Assembly: GCA_035048495.1 (NCBI GenBank)
Contig: CM068545.1
Location: 21,424,741 to 21,488,740, forward strand
Direction: 5' to 3'
Source of the DNA: Euptelea pleiosperma
Lineage: Eukaryota > Streptophyta > Magnoliopsida > Ranunculales > Eupteleaceae
DNA: 64,000 nucleotides
The notes under the pieces were generated by a model. The model made no database searches. It saw only the letters and a program-made list of their open reading frames with translations, and was not told the origin of the DNA. The position numbers and the translations under genes were made by a program. Of this stretch, positions 44,561 through 56,145 are shown one piece after another (the stretch's first letter is position 1; every line of letters starts with the position of its first letter).

Positions 44561-47500
44561 AAGGGAGTAGCCGAAGGCATCTTGCTGATTTGGGACCTTT
44601 ATAAAGTCTGTGTGGAGGATTCTTTTATATGCGACTTCTCAGTTTTTGTAATATGCAGGAACCTAGCTGACAATCAGAAGTGGGTTCTATCCGGGGTGTA
44701 TGGACCCTCTAGAGCTAATCTCAGATCGGCTTTTTGGGCCGAATTGGATACAATTAAAAGGAAGTGGGCTTTACCGTGGTGTATTGGGGGTGACTTTAAT
44801 GTCATCAGGTTCTCTTATGAGAAGAGAGGGGGCAGCCCGGTAACCAGAAGCATGAAGGAATTTGAAGCGTTGGTTGGGAGACATTGTTTGATTGATCTCC
44901 CTTTCCAAGGAGGAAATGTTACTTGGTCCAACAATCAAGAGCGGCCTTCTATGAGTCGGTTGGATAGATTCCTGATCTCTGATTGTTGGTCGAGGCTTTG
45001 TTCTGACATAGCCCAAGTTATTCTTCCTAAATCGGTTTTTGATCATAACCCATTTATGCTTAGGTGTCGAAGATTTCCAGAAAGCCCTCCCCCCTTCAAA
45101 TTTGAAAATGTGGCTTCAAGAACCTAGTTTTGTTAACTTGGTGGGGGAATGGTGGGAGTCTTTTCGCTTTCAAGGGAAAGCGGGTTTTGTTTTCAGAAGA
45201 AAGTTGAAAGCTTAGAAGGGCAAAATTATTGAGTGGAATAGAGAAGTCTTTGGGAGGGTCGATAAGAAGATGGAGCTTCTTGTGGAGGAGATCACTGCCC
45301 TTGATATCAAAGAAGAGTATGGTGGGCTTTCAGAGGAGGTAGGTAGGAGGAGAATTGAAGTGAAAAGGGAGTACCTTAAATGGCCTCGTTTGGAAGAAAT
45401 CTACTGGAGGCAGAAGTCTAGAGTGAAGTGGCTGAAGGAAGGAGACAATAATACGAAGTTCTTCCACCAGATAGCTAACGCCAGAAGGACCACTAATAAT
45501 ATCTCTAGTATGAGAGTGGGAGATGAGATAGTGGAGGACGACAATGGCATCAGAAACAACATAGTGTAGTACTATACAAGCTTGTATACAGAGCCCTCTT
45601 GTCTTTGTCCGACAGTGGAAGGTTTGCATTTTGACTGTCTCAATCAGGAGCAAAGGGATAGGTTGGGGACGCCTATGGTGGAGGAGGAAGTAGTAGTTGC
45701 TATTTAGATGCTTAGCGGGGATCGGGCCCCAGGGCCAGATGGATTCACTTTGGCCTTGTATAAAAAATGTTGGCGCTTTATTGGGAAAGATTTTATGCGA
45801 GTCATAGCTGAATTTGAAGCAAGTGCTTCTCTCGACAAGTTCTCTAATAGTACTTTTCTTACTCTCATTCCTGAGGAGGGGGTAGCATCGTTGAATTATT
45901 ATAGGCCTATTAGTCTCATTGGTAGTTCCTATAAGATTATTTCCAAGGTGTTGGCATCTAGGATGAGGGAGGTGTTGTCTGAGATTATTTCTCCAATCCA
46001 AGGGGCTTTTGTACAAGGGAGACAGATCTTGGATGGGCCCCTGATTGCCAATGAATGTATTGATTCTAGAGTTCGAGAGGGGAAGAAAGGTATTTTATGC
46101 AAGATAGACTTGGAAAAAGCCTATGATCATGTCTGCTAGAATTTTCTAGACCACGTGATGAAGAAGATGGGCTTCGGGGATAGATGGAGAAAGTGGATTC
46201 GAGTCTGCATCTCATCTGCATGATTGCATCTTTCTCTATTCTTGTTAATGGGTCTTCGGCGGAGTATTTTAACAGTTCGAGGGGGTTGAGGCAAGGCGAC
46301 CCTCTATCTCCATTTCTGTTTGTGGTGGTGGTGGAAGCCTTGAGTAGGATGACGTGTGAAGCTATAGAAGGTGGTTTTGTGGAATGCTTTAGGGTGGGGA
46401 ACTTGGGGCCTGTGATTTCTCACCTTCAGTTTGCCGACGATACGATCTTCCTTTTGGACGCCTCACACAGACAATTGAGATATCTTAGATGTATCCTGAG
46501 ATGCTTTGAAGCAGTGTCAGGCCTTCGGGTCAATCTTTCCAAGAGTGAGATGTTCGCTATCGGTGAAGTCCCAGACTTGGGGAGGAATGGCTTCGTGTTT
46601 GGATTGTAAGATTGGGTGCTTGCCTACCACTTACCTCGGTCTTCTGTTGGGTGTTAGGTATAAGGATAAAGCGATTTGGGCCCCAGTCTTGGATAGGTTT
46701 TGTAAGAAACTTGCCAGTTGGAAAAATAGGTACCTCTCTAAGGGAGGTAAGATTACCTTGATTAAGTGTACCCTCTCCAGCCTTCCCATTCACTTTATCT
46801 CTTTGTTCTCCTTGCTTGTGAGTGTTGCTAGTAAAATGGAGAAGTTCTTGAGAGATTTCTTGTGGAGTGGAAAAGGGGAATCTCACAAGTTTCATCTTGT
46901 AGAGTGGGGTAGAATTTGCATGCCTAGAAATGGTGGTGGTCTTGGTTTTAGAAATCTGAGAGATATGAACAAGGCTCTCCTTTACTTATCGAAAAAAAAA
47001 AAACAAGACTCTCTTTGGTAAATGGCTTTGGAGAATTGAGGAGGAGAACAGTCTATGGGGCAGGGTGATTGCCAATAAGTTCGGTGTTAGCCAATCAGGT
47101 TGGGACCTCAGCCCAGTGTTCTCTTCATATGGAATCAGTATGTGGATATCTTGAGTTCTTGGGACAAGTTTGGTGGGGTATCACCTTTAAAGTGGGAAGA
47201 GGGAACATAGTTCGTTTTTGGGAGGTGCGGAGAGGAGCCTCTTAAAACTCTATACCCCTCTTTGTATAATCTTTCTGACCGGAAAGGGGCCACTGTTCTA
47301 GAGTGTGTTGAGATTTATGAAGGTAGAGCCTCTTGGAATTTTGGGTTCTGGAGACACGTCAATGATTGGGAGTTGGACTTTCTTGCCTCTTTTCTACAGC
47401 AGGTGGGCGATAATTTGGCTGTCTTTGGATGATGATAGAAAAATTTGGAAGTGGGATCCCAAGGGTACCTTCTCAGTCAGTTCCTTCTACGAGCATTGCT

Positions 47501-48132
47501 CTCAGTCAGGACATGATTTTCTCCTAGGTCCTATTATTTGGAAGGCTCCTATCCCCTCCAAAGTAAAGTTCTTTGCTTGGACGGCGAGCCTCGATAAAAT
47601 TCAGACGATAGATGAGCTGATTAAGAAGGGTATGATGATACTGAACAAATGCGTGTTGTGTAAGTCTAATGCGGAATCTGTGGATCACTTGTTGATACAC
47701 TGCAGCTTTACTTTTGAGGTGTGGCAGATATGCTTCTCCCTATTTGGTGTTAGTTTTGTGGTTCCAGAACACGTGGGGGAGTTGTTGCTTGGTACCTCGA
47801 TGGCCATTTTTTCTGGGAAAGGTTGTCTTCTGTGGCAAATGCTTCCTTTTGCTGTGATGTGGGCAGTGTGGAAGGAGAGGGATTTTAGGATCTTTGAGGG
47901 GAAAGAAACTCCAATTTCAGACTTGATTTTGAGTGTTAAAGCATTGATGTATCTCTAGTCCTCTGTCTCCCAAGAGTTTGCAGGCGTATTCTTTGACTCA
48001 TTTGTATTTAGATGGAATGAGATTCTAGGGGATTCCTCTCGAGGTGTATAGATAGAGGGATCTGCCTTTCTTTTGTTTATAGTTGGGATTTGTCCCTTTT
48101 AATGAAACTTACTACTTATCAAAAAAAAAAAA
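44560..48132 (+). pseudogene. LINE (L1-type) ORF2 remnant with poly(A) tail
   Basis: Domains in order: C-terminal endonuclease (44560-45115: SGVYGPSRANLRSAFWAELD, WCIGGDFNVIR, MSRLDRFLIS, FDHNP where SDHNP is usual); linker (WLKEGDNNTKFFHQIANARR, 45430-45480); RT ([14 protein letters not shown] at about 45730, [56 protein letters not shown] at 46434, LRVNLSKSEM); thumb (CLPTTYLGLLLG, WKNRYLSKGGKITLIK); and zf-RVT (WTASLDKIQTIDELIKKGM, CVLCKSNAESVDHLLIHC at 47650-47703). A 3' UTR and an A-run at 48120-48132 follow. Six or more stops or frameshifts, including a 19-bp insertion at 46983, make it non-functional. Confidence 0.93.
46968..47016 (+). mobile_element. Ultra-short LINE tail insertion with 15-bp duplication
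   Basis: Inside the LINE ORF2, TACTTATCG plus ten A (46983-47001) interrupts the coding frame. It is flanked by AACAAGGCTCTCCTT (46968-46982) and AACAAGACTCTCTTT (47002-47016), 13 of 15 identical. TACTTATC-A(n) is exactly how LINE 3' ends look elsewhere in this window (48110-48132; minus strand at 10852). This fits a LINE insertion truncated to under 10 bases plus tail, with target-site duplication. Confidence 0.75.
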
Positions 48133-48540
48133 GATGTTTAAAACAATTAAATGATTTCTTAAATCATTTATACTAAAAAATCACTTTTTCTTCCTCACTA
48201 ATACGCATCAACACCTACCAATACACACGATTGCTGAGATTCATTATGTTGGAAATAGCATGTTCAGCATAGATTCTATATATCATCCACTAAAATACTT
48301 GTTGTGTGTTCGATTCTGCATGCCCCTCGACTTACCCAGTTGCATGTAGGGAAACTTCCGAGTGGGTTGGTGTGTGCACACACTGACATACTAGATGTGA
48401 TATTAGTCCCATTCAAAGTACCAGTATTCTGCACGTGCCCTTTGAAGTCTGACACACCATGCACCTTTCAACCATACAGTGCACATCCCTCTTAATTTTG
48501 GTCTAATAATATCTCTCATCTACCAATGCCAATGTCTTAT
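48133..48540. other. Unassigned spacer
   Basis: No recognised feature between the LINE tail and the gypsy repeats. Confidence 0.4.
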
Positions 48541-49490
48541 CTCACCAAAGTGACCTCCAAGGCCAGTACCATGCAACTCTCATAATCATTTCACGAAGAG
48601 AACCATCTGTCACATATAATCGATATCCTTCGAGAAATAAATCCATCTTGCAACAACTAGTGACCACTTGGATCCCCCCCTTAGGTACACTGCGTCTAAA
48701 TAGGGGGGCCAAAATATGCATAGCTTGAATACTGGTCCTTAATCGCTTCAAATCCTGTAACCTTCATTGTCATCTTATTCAGTAATGTATGCCATTAGCT
48801 AAGAGCATCTGTCACCCGATTTTGGGCCCATAATCGTTTCAAATCCTGTAACCTTCACTGTCATTGTACTCTACTATGTATGCAGTCGGCTAAGAGCATG
48901 TCACCGAATTTTGGGCCCCTGCCTATGCTTCAAGAAAAAAGTGGATTCTTGAAGAAAGGCTACCACTTAGCATGTCGAGGATTGAGCTTTTTTTCTGTGT
49001 TGGTAGGTGCTTTAAAGCTTCATGATCTAAGTAAAGGACAAACTCGCGCTGCATTAGCTATCGCCAAGGCCACTACCATTCATCTCTCTCATAATCACTT
49101 CACGCAGAGAACCTTTTGGCACAAATCTGATATCCCTTGAAAAGAAATCCATTATGCAACAAGTATTGACCAGTCGGACCCCTTTGGTACACTACGTCCA
49201 AATAAGGCCAAAATATGCGTAGCTAGAATACTAGTCCTTAAGCTTTTCGAATCCTGTAACCTCATTGTCATTGTAGTCAGTAACGTATGCCATTGGGCGT
49301 CAGTGAAGGGCATCTGCCACCTGATTTTGGGCCCCTGCCTCATCCTCCAAGAAAAAAAAATGTACTCTTGAATAAAGGTTACCCACTTGACGTGTCATGG
49401 ATTGAGTTTTTTCTGGGTTGATAGGTGCTTTAAAGCTTCATGATCTGAGTAAAGTACAAACTTCTGCTGCACTAGGTAGGTTGCATTTTT
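48541..49490 (-). pseudogene. Ty3/gypsy RNase H-integrase fragment, internally repeated
   Basis: The minus strand reads ALKHLSTQKKLNPWHVKWV (about 49430), EAGAQNQVADAL (49310-49345), VTDYNDNEVTGFEKLKD, CIMDFFSRDIRFVPKGSLRE. This is the end of gypsy RNase H and the start of the integrase region. The same segment recurs leftwards (48880-49020 and 48570-48860), and a roughly 92-bp piece (TTTCAAATCCTGTAACCTT to ATTTTGGGCCC) is present at 48745, 48837 and 49245. Frameshifts throughout. It lies directly upstream of the RICESLEEPER-like gene. Confidence 0.75.
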
Positions 49491-49755
49491 CTCTTGTTTA
49501 TTGTGTTTGTTGTGTATTTTTTGAGCCAACTACTATTTGGTTCAGTTTAGAGAATCCATGACTTTGATTCGCGCATTCTGTTGTGTGCATAGACTAATAG
49601 TTGGTTTTGGTTAATGATCATCAGGGTCTTTGTGAGGGATTATTGTAATATCATTTTAGCTTTATTTTTCTATTGGGTTTACAATGCTTAAAAGTAAGAT
49701 ATTTGCATTTTGTTTCATGTCTTGTGCAGACTTTGGTAAATATCAAGCCCATGTG
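49491..49755 (+). promoter_or_regulatory. 5' leader of the RICESLEEPER-like gene with splice acceptor
   Basis: TTTCATGTCTTGTGCAG ends at 49729, a strong 3' splice site, so an upstream leader exon and an intron are likely. An in-frame ATG at 49684 would lie inside this intron and was not taken as the start. The leader exon and promoter were not identified and may lie in or beyond the gypsy relic. Confidence 0.5.
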
Positions 49756-51852
49756 ATGGAAATATCAAGCCAGACTGTTTTTAAACAATCTAAGAGATTG
49801 AAATCTGCTGTATGGAATGACTTTGAAAGGGTTAAAAGGGGTGATGTGATGGTGGCCATATGTAAGCACTGTAAAAAGAAACTTAGTGCGTCGAGTACAA
49901 GTGGAACATCACATTTGAAAAATCATTTGAATAGATGTCGCAAAAGATCTAATCGGGAAGTTGCTCAACAATTAGTTGTAGTAAGAGAAAAGAAAAAAGA
50001 TGGAACCATTAGCCTTGGAAGTTTCAAGTTTGACCAGGAGTGCCCACTAGATCTTAAGTTTGATCAGGAGCAGAATCAACTAGATCTTAAGTTTGATCCA
50101 GAGAGGAGTCGATTTGATCTTGCACGAATGATTATTTTGCATGAGTACCCATTGGCCATGGTTGAGCATGTTGGATTCAAAAGATTTGTAGAGAATCTTC
50201 AGCCATCGTTTCAACTTATGTCGTGTAACACTGTCAAGTCTGACTGTATGCAAATTTATGAGAAAGTGAAACAAAAAGTGTATGAGATGTTGGATAAAGT
50301 TCCTGGTAGAATTAGCCTTACCGCTAATATGTGGACTTCATATCACGATCATGGATACTTGTGTTTGACAGCGCAGTACTTCGATGATGCTTGGCTATTA
50401 CAGAAAAAGATTCTTAATTTCGTAATGGTTGATCCTCATGCTGAACAAGCCCTTGTGGAAGTTATTATGTCGTGTTTGATGGATTGGGACATTGATCGTA
50501 AGCTGTTCTCCATGACATTAGAAAATTTTTCCACCGACACTGTCATCGGAATTAGAGATCGACTCTCTCAAAACAGGTTGCTCCTGAGTAATGGTCAACT
50601 ATTTCATGTGCGCTGTGCAACGAACATTCTCAATCTGATTGTTCAAGATGTGTTGGAAGGACTACATGACGTAACCCACAAGATTCGAGAAAGTGTTAGG
50701 TATGTTAAAAGTTCAGAAACAATGCAACAAAAGTTTAATGAAATCGTTCAGCAAGTTGAACTCAATAGCCAGAGGAGCTTATGTCTTGATTGTCCAACAC
50801 AATGGAACTCAACATATGCTATGCTTGAAGCTGCGGCGGAGTACAGAGATGCATTTTCTCGTTTGCAAGAATGTGACTCTGGTTACATGATTGCGCCATC
50901 TGATATAGAGTGGGAAAGGGCAAGCGCCATTAGTAACTATTTGAAACTCTTTGTTGAAGTTACTAATGTTTTCTCGGGTATGAAATATCCAACTGCGAAT
51001 ATTTATTTTCCTGAGATTTGTGATATTCATTTGCAATTGATTGAATGGTGCGAGAGCTCAGATTTTTTTCTTAGTGCTATGGCATTGAAGATGAAAAACA
51101 AGTTTGATACATACTGGAGCGTTTGCAACCTGGTTTTAGCAATAGCAGCGATCTTGGATCCTCGGTTCAAGATGAAGTTGGTGGAGTATTACTATCCACA
51201 GATTTATGGTAGTAATGCACTGCACCGCATCCAGGAAGTTTCCAATGGTATTAAGGATCTTTATAATGAATACTCGATATGCTCTACATTAGCTTCACTC
51301 GATCAAGGTTTGGCTTGTGAAGTTCGAAATGGTAGTGGGCTAAATGGTGTCTTACCTAGTGTTGTTAATGATACTCGGGATAGGCTAAGAGGTTTTGACA
51401 AGTTCCTCCATGAGACTTCAGATGGCCAACAAGTAAAGTCAGAATTGGATAAATATTTGGAGGAACCTGTCTTTCCTAGGAACATAGATTTCAACATATT
51501 GAATTGGTGGAAAGTCAACGCACCCAAGTATCCTATCCTATCTATGATGGCCCGGGATGTTTTGGGGATTCCTATGTCAACAGTTGCATCTGATTCAGCA
51601 TTCAACACTGGAGGTAGAGTACTTGATCCGTATCGGAGTTCACTAAATCCAGAAATTTTACAGGCTTTGATATGCACGCACAACTGGTTGCGGACTGAAT
51701 TAGAAGGTTAGTTGATTCTTTTCATTTTATATACTAATACTGTTCTAATTTGTATTTTTGTTCTCTAATTACTTCCAACCATTTTGTATCCATCAGATAA
51801 TGAATCAGTCTCGGGCCATTCTACTACAACCTTGTGCATTACTGCAAATTAG
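49756..51852 (+). CDS. BED-zinc-finger hAT-transposase-derived protein (RICESLEEPER-like)
   Basis: Exons 49756-51706 and 51797-51852 give 668 aa. The start MEISSQTVFKQ follows an acceptor at 49729 and fits the N-terminus of family members. A BED zinc finger (about residues 19-65: VWNDFERV, CKHC, HLKNHLNRC) should bind DNA. The hAT core follows, with CPTQWNSTYAML (about 347) and a DUF4413-like part (about 408-505, RFKMKLVEYYY). The C-terminal hAT dimerisation region is at about 558-645 (LDKYLEEPVFPR, PMSTVASDSAF, RSSLNPE). Without the 90-bp GT-AG intron the frame would stop at LEG; splicing adds DNESVSGHSTTTL and a stop. The usual D near residue 255 (DN motif) appears as E in LENFSTD, suggesting loss of transposase activity. 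DAYSLEEPER/RICESLEEPER proteins are domesticated plant regulators in the nucleus. No terminal inverted repeats were found around it. Confidence 0.88.
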
Positions 51853-52200
51853 TATGTCCAAGGTATGTTTTTCTAGATTTACTTGTCTGCCATTTTCTCA
51901 TGTTACTGGTTTTACATTGGTTCACTTATTTCTTATTCGAATGAGAATTTAAATTAACACATGATATTGTTTTGTTTTGCAGGATAGATGGATAATTTAA
52001 TCTAATTGTGGTGAATAATCATGTTGCGACACATTGACTAGCATGTTTTCTTGTTTCTGTTTTCTTTAGGTGTTTTATTGGTACTTTGAAGACCTTTTTG
52101 TTAATTTCTCTACTTTAATGATAGTTTTGGATATATTGGCAATTTGCTTGTACTTATGCTTTTGATTTATGTGGCTTGTTTTGTACATACCAGTGATTTG
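51853..52200 (+). other. 3' UTR of the RICESLEEPER-like gene
   Basis: After the stop, AAG/GTATGT (51866) and TTTTGCAG/G (51983) look like a further intron in the 3' UTR. No strong poly(A) signal was picked. Confidence 0.4.
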
Positions 52201-54700
52201 TCATTTAGGATTCATGGCTTTGTATTGGTGGACAGTGAATTGAAGTTGGAGATGTATGGGTACCTGATTACCTGACATATCCCGATTATTTGAGCTCATA
52301 TCTGAGATTTGGACCTGATTACTAATCAGGTTGGTTCCAGTATCCTGGTATACCGTATACGTAAAAAATTTCATGAACCCTGATCCAATTTGTTCAGGTC
52401 CGCCGACTCCGTCAGTACTTGCATTCGGGTCTGGATATATTAACACCAGATTGATCCAACCCAATGATATCAGCAATAAATGCATGTTGCCTAAGTTGCG
52501 TTTTCAAAGGTCATTGGATGGGTTGATAACGCCATAAAACATTTTTTGATAGGCGATGACACCATAAACTTAAGTGCTGCTATATGTGACTTCTTTTAAC
52601 AGGCTCATCAGATGTTTAAAAGTTGTTCTTGTTAGGTTCTTCGTTACTGTGGACCAGGTGATGGAGTTCATTTGTCATCTCCTTGAAAAGGGCAGTAGAT
52701 CCAAGCTTAAGATAGAGAGGTGAGACACTTTGACCTTACCTGTCATTTTTCATGAACTCAACAGGTAAATGCTGAATAGCAGGTATAGGTGGTAGCAGCA
52801 TATACCAGTCTGATCCTGATTCAAGTTTGCAGGTGGACTCCATGTCCTAAGGCTGTTTGATCAGGATCAGAGGATGTATGTTTAGAGCTGTTATATCGTG
52901 CGTCTGAAGTTAACGGTCGCGTCTTTGAGTAACACGGGTACACGTCACGCGTTTACACCTTGGGAGATGGTGCACATGTTGGGTGATTCCCTTGGAGCTC
53001 ATAAAGTACTCTCTGCACCTCACGTATTCTTCATGATTTAGCTCTTGTTTGTATCTAAATTTTAGGATGGGGATATATATTTTCTGGCCGGTTTTAATAT
53101 TTTCAGGTCACTTTACATACACAGACCAAGATGCCCATGAAAAGATTAAGATTTAATACCCAGATCGGTCATCGAATTGGTGAATTAAGCAGTTTGTGGG
53201 TTCGCTGCTCAACCGTTCTCTCAACCAAGCAACCCTCTGGTTTTTTTTCAGTTTTCCAAGTAAAAAATAGAAGAATTTTAAAAATCTGGTTCGATAGTCA
53301 CCTGGACCTTTTTTGTGGATGGTTCACCGGTTCAATCGGCTGATTCAGTCTGGGTTTAAAACACAGAGATGAGCTGCTTATACATTAGACCGTTTTAAGA
53401 TGGTCCATAGTCATGTTAGGTCCAAGCCTAGTTTTTTTGCTATATATATAATTGGAAACGCCATCTTATAATTGCATTCTCACCTAGCGGTATTAGACCT
53501 GGGCTGTTCGAGGCAGTGCTTGATTGACCCTGATGAGTGTGGAACCCTATGAGCAGGACGATATACATCTTAAGGAAAATAAAGCCTGATTTATTAGGCC
53601 TGAGCCCAGCCCATATATTTATTAGGTCCCAAATCAAATGTAAGACGAACGTGCTAGCCTTAGAGATACATCCCATGTGAGTCCACCATGGTTGGGCTTA
53701 GAGCTCATTGGGCTAACTTCCCCAATTTTCCTTTCGGATAGGTATTTTGGAGACTGGAAGGGCTCGGAATCTACTAGAAACTGCCTAATCCTCCCGGCTA
53801 TCGGATAGAAGGATAGCCGAACCAAATACGAAACCATCTCCCAGGCTGAGTACCTGGGGTCGTGGAATCAATTCTGACATACTTTACCAACTTAACAAGC
53901 TGGCACCTAACTATGGTTGGCCATTTGTCTACTATTCACCAAAAAAGGTTAGAGACACTTTACCTAGTACTATAATATTAAATTACAACCCAAGCTCTAG
54001 GTACTGAGCTCACAAGGTCATTGACGGTTTATGATGCCATGGTCCCTTGATCAAATTGTCTGGAGCCTCGTAGTACCTTAATAAAATCATGGACCTATTA
54101 TATCATAATTATGTAGGCCTTCTAACATAGAGAGAGCCCATCAATGGTGCCCATTGAATTATAAGCTCAACCTCTAAAAACTAGAGTCAGAACGTAATGT
54201 CCATCATCCTCAGTGGACTCTTCCCACTATAACATACAATTTTCTCCATTCATTGGTCGATCAGGACTATCAAATGTGGGTTTGAGCACATCCTAATCAT
54301 GGACTTTATAAACAGGCCCATGGGTGAGTTCCAAGCCTATGATGTAAAATGCTTGGACCCAAAGGCTAGAAATATCACAAATCTGGTTAATCTTTGGTTT
54401 GTAGGTCCACCAATTGTTTGGCTTAATATTCATGGGACTAGTGGGCCCTAAGAATGTGTGTTTGGGGTTGGTTTCTCTAGGGTTGGAGACTAATCTTTTT
54501 TCTCGATAGGTGTACAATCCAAGATCAACTGATTGAACATCCTAAACCACTTGATGTAAGAACTATTGTTCTTATCATTAAAAGTACTGATTATTTATCT
54601 TTTAGTGGTCCACGTTACGGATCTACGCCTCAGTTAGAAATGCGTGCTCTGTTCTATGGTCCTTGGAGGATAATTGACCTCATGTCCATGAGATAAAGGA
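52201..54700. other. Unassigned spacer with degraded repeat pieces
   Basis: No gene was recognised. 52255-52450 has GGTACCTGATTACC and TCAGGTTGG-type motifs like degraded hAT MITEs. 54280-54490 resembles 34900-35060 (GGTGAGTTCC, TTTGTAGGTCCACC). Confidence 0.4.
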
Positions 54701-54710
54701 GGTTTTCAAA

Positions 54711-55343
54711 GAGTAATAATCACATGGTCTGGGTCCATGGACCTCGTCATGGTGCATGGTGGTGTCATTTTTTCATCGGTCAACTTAACTAAAACTTAGA
54801 ACTGATTTGCACATAACGAGGTACAATTTTGGCGGCCGTGGAGATGGAAAGAAAGATGAATAGTTCGGTTGGCCTTTGCCTGGCACTGGAACCGGAGATG
54901 GAGACAAAGGTGAAAGGTGGAGCTTACTTGCTTGAATTGTCCTTATTTGGCTAGCAACCCCTCTTAAGTAAGTTCAACGCAAGGAATCCGTTGTTCGCAA
55001 AGGAACGAAGGAATTACCATGGCTTTAGTCGCCTTGCTCCGGAACTAGATATGGTGGGATTGGATCTCCTATCCGATAAGAGGGGTTGGCCAGAAGGAAG
55101 AGAAGCAAGTGAAATAAATAAAGGTTGAGAAATCCCTCCATCTGATCCCTATCTTTTATGCCGATCTACTACCGGAAACTGTTGAACCATACTAGATGAT
55201 TGAGGTACATAATTCGATCGTCAACTTAACTAAAACTTAAAACTAATTTGCACATAACTCGAGGTACAATTTTGGACAATGACAATACGATACGACTATG
55301 CACCATGACAGCTTCCATGGACCCCAGACCATGTGGTCATTAC
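54711..55343. mobile_element. MULE-type MITE carrying captured filler DNA
   Basis: Inverted ends GAGTAATAATCACATGG (54711) and CCATGTGGTCATTAC (55329-55343) continue inward for about 55 bp. They are flanked by TTTTCAAA on both sides (54703-54710 and 55344-55351). The TIR resembles that of the 56146-57329 element. The interior is split by a 53/55-bp direct duplication (54780-54832 and 55221-55275) enclosing about 388 bp of unrelated sequence. Without these the MITE would be about 190 bp. Confidence 0.75.
54833..55220. other. Filler DNA, possibly of organelle (mitochondrial) origin
   Basis: This segment is richer in GC than its surroundings and lies between two copies of the same 55-bp sequence, as after repair of a staggered double-strand break. 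Its texture (GCAAGGAATCCGTTGTTCGC, GGAACTAGATATGGTGGG) is like plant mitochondrial intergenic DNA, but that is an impression, not a match. No complete gene is present. Confidence 0.4.
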
Positions 55344-55351
55344 TTTTCAAA

Positions 55352-55820
55352 TTATTAGCTCGCAGTATAGATGGATACTTGTATAATTCCACGTGGACGG
55401 ATACATAGATTGAGAAACTCCCCAAAAACCCAAAATCACTTGTGAAGAGTGTTTTTTTTTCTCTCTCTCTGAGAGAGATTTTGGCCGGGATTGCTGGCTC
55501 TTCTAACCATTGTTTGAAGTCTCAAGATCAGAGGCTGGATTGGTGGCAAGGCCAGCTCAACCCTTAGGCGGTTAAGACAACCGTCTAAGGCCTCCCCCCC
55601 CTTCCTACTTTTCCATTTTTTTAGGTCAGCCACAGCCCCCATATCTCATGTTCCTACTTTCCCGCCCTATTTTTTGCCTCTCAAGTTTTCATGTTATTTT
55701 TTTGGGGGGAGTAACCTAGTTTTCAAGTATGACAACTTGAGATTCAACGATTTTCGTTGTTGCCCTTCTATTTGCACCCTCTCCAAAGTTAAATAATACC
55801 CTCTAGAAGCATTAATGTGA
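55352..55820. other. Unassigned spacer
   Basis: 55550-55610 has CCTTAGGCGGTTAAGAC and CCGTCTAAGGCC, a short hairpin resembling the sub-terminal part of the hAT MITE at 18248. It is too short to define an element. Confidence 0.35.
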
Positions 55821-55824
55821 TTTA

Positions 55825-56101
55825 GGGGGCGTTTGGGAACGAGAAGTAAAAGCACTTATAGTAGAAGTTACAAGTTGATTTTTTACCTCTAAAAAAGTCA
55901 GAAATTAAAATGTCGAGAGGGGGTTTAATTTTTGAGAAGTTGTTTCTCTTAGAAGTTAGAAGCTAAAAATTTTAGCTTCAGTTTTAAGTTAGTTTTTAAC
56001 TTTTTACAAGTTAAAATATAAAACACATCCAAACTAACTTTTTAACTTTTTGGCTTATAAAAGTCAATAAGTTACTTTTTTTTGTGTTGCCAAACGCCCC
56101 C
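55825..56101. mobile_element. Tourist-like (PIF/Harbinger) MITE, 277 bp
   Basis: GGGGGCGTTTGG (55825-55836) and CCAAACGCCCCC (56090-56101) are perfect 12-bp inverted ends, flanked by TTA on both sides (55822-55824 and 56102-56104). The AT-rich interior carries AGAAGTTAGAAGCTAAAA-like repeats and no coding capacity. Confidence 0.9.
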
Positions 56102-56145
56102 TTAGTTGATTACATCTGGGTAAATAGGTCTTCAAATTTTATAAG

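Noticed and set aside
49684..49755. Earlier in-frame ATG for the RICESLEEPER-like protein
   Set aside because: It lies upstream of a strong 3' splice site (49729), in T-rich intron-like sequence. The MEISSQ start fits the family.
55555..55605. Hairpin CCTTAGGCGGTTAAGAC/CCGTCTAAGGCC considered as a hAT MITE
   Set aside because: Only a short arm pair. No element length, far end or 8-bp duplication could be found.
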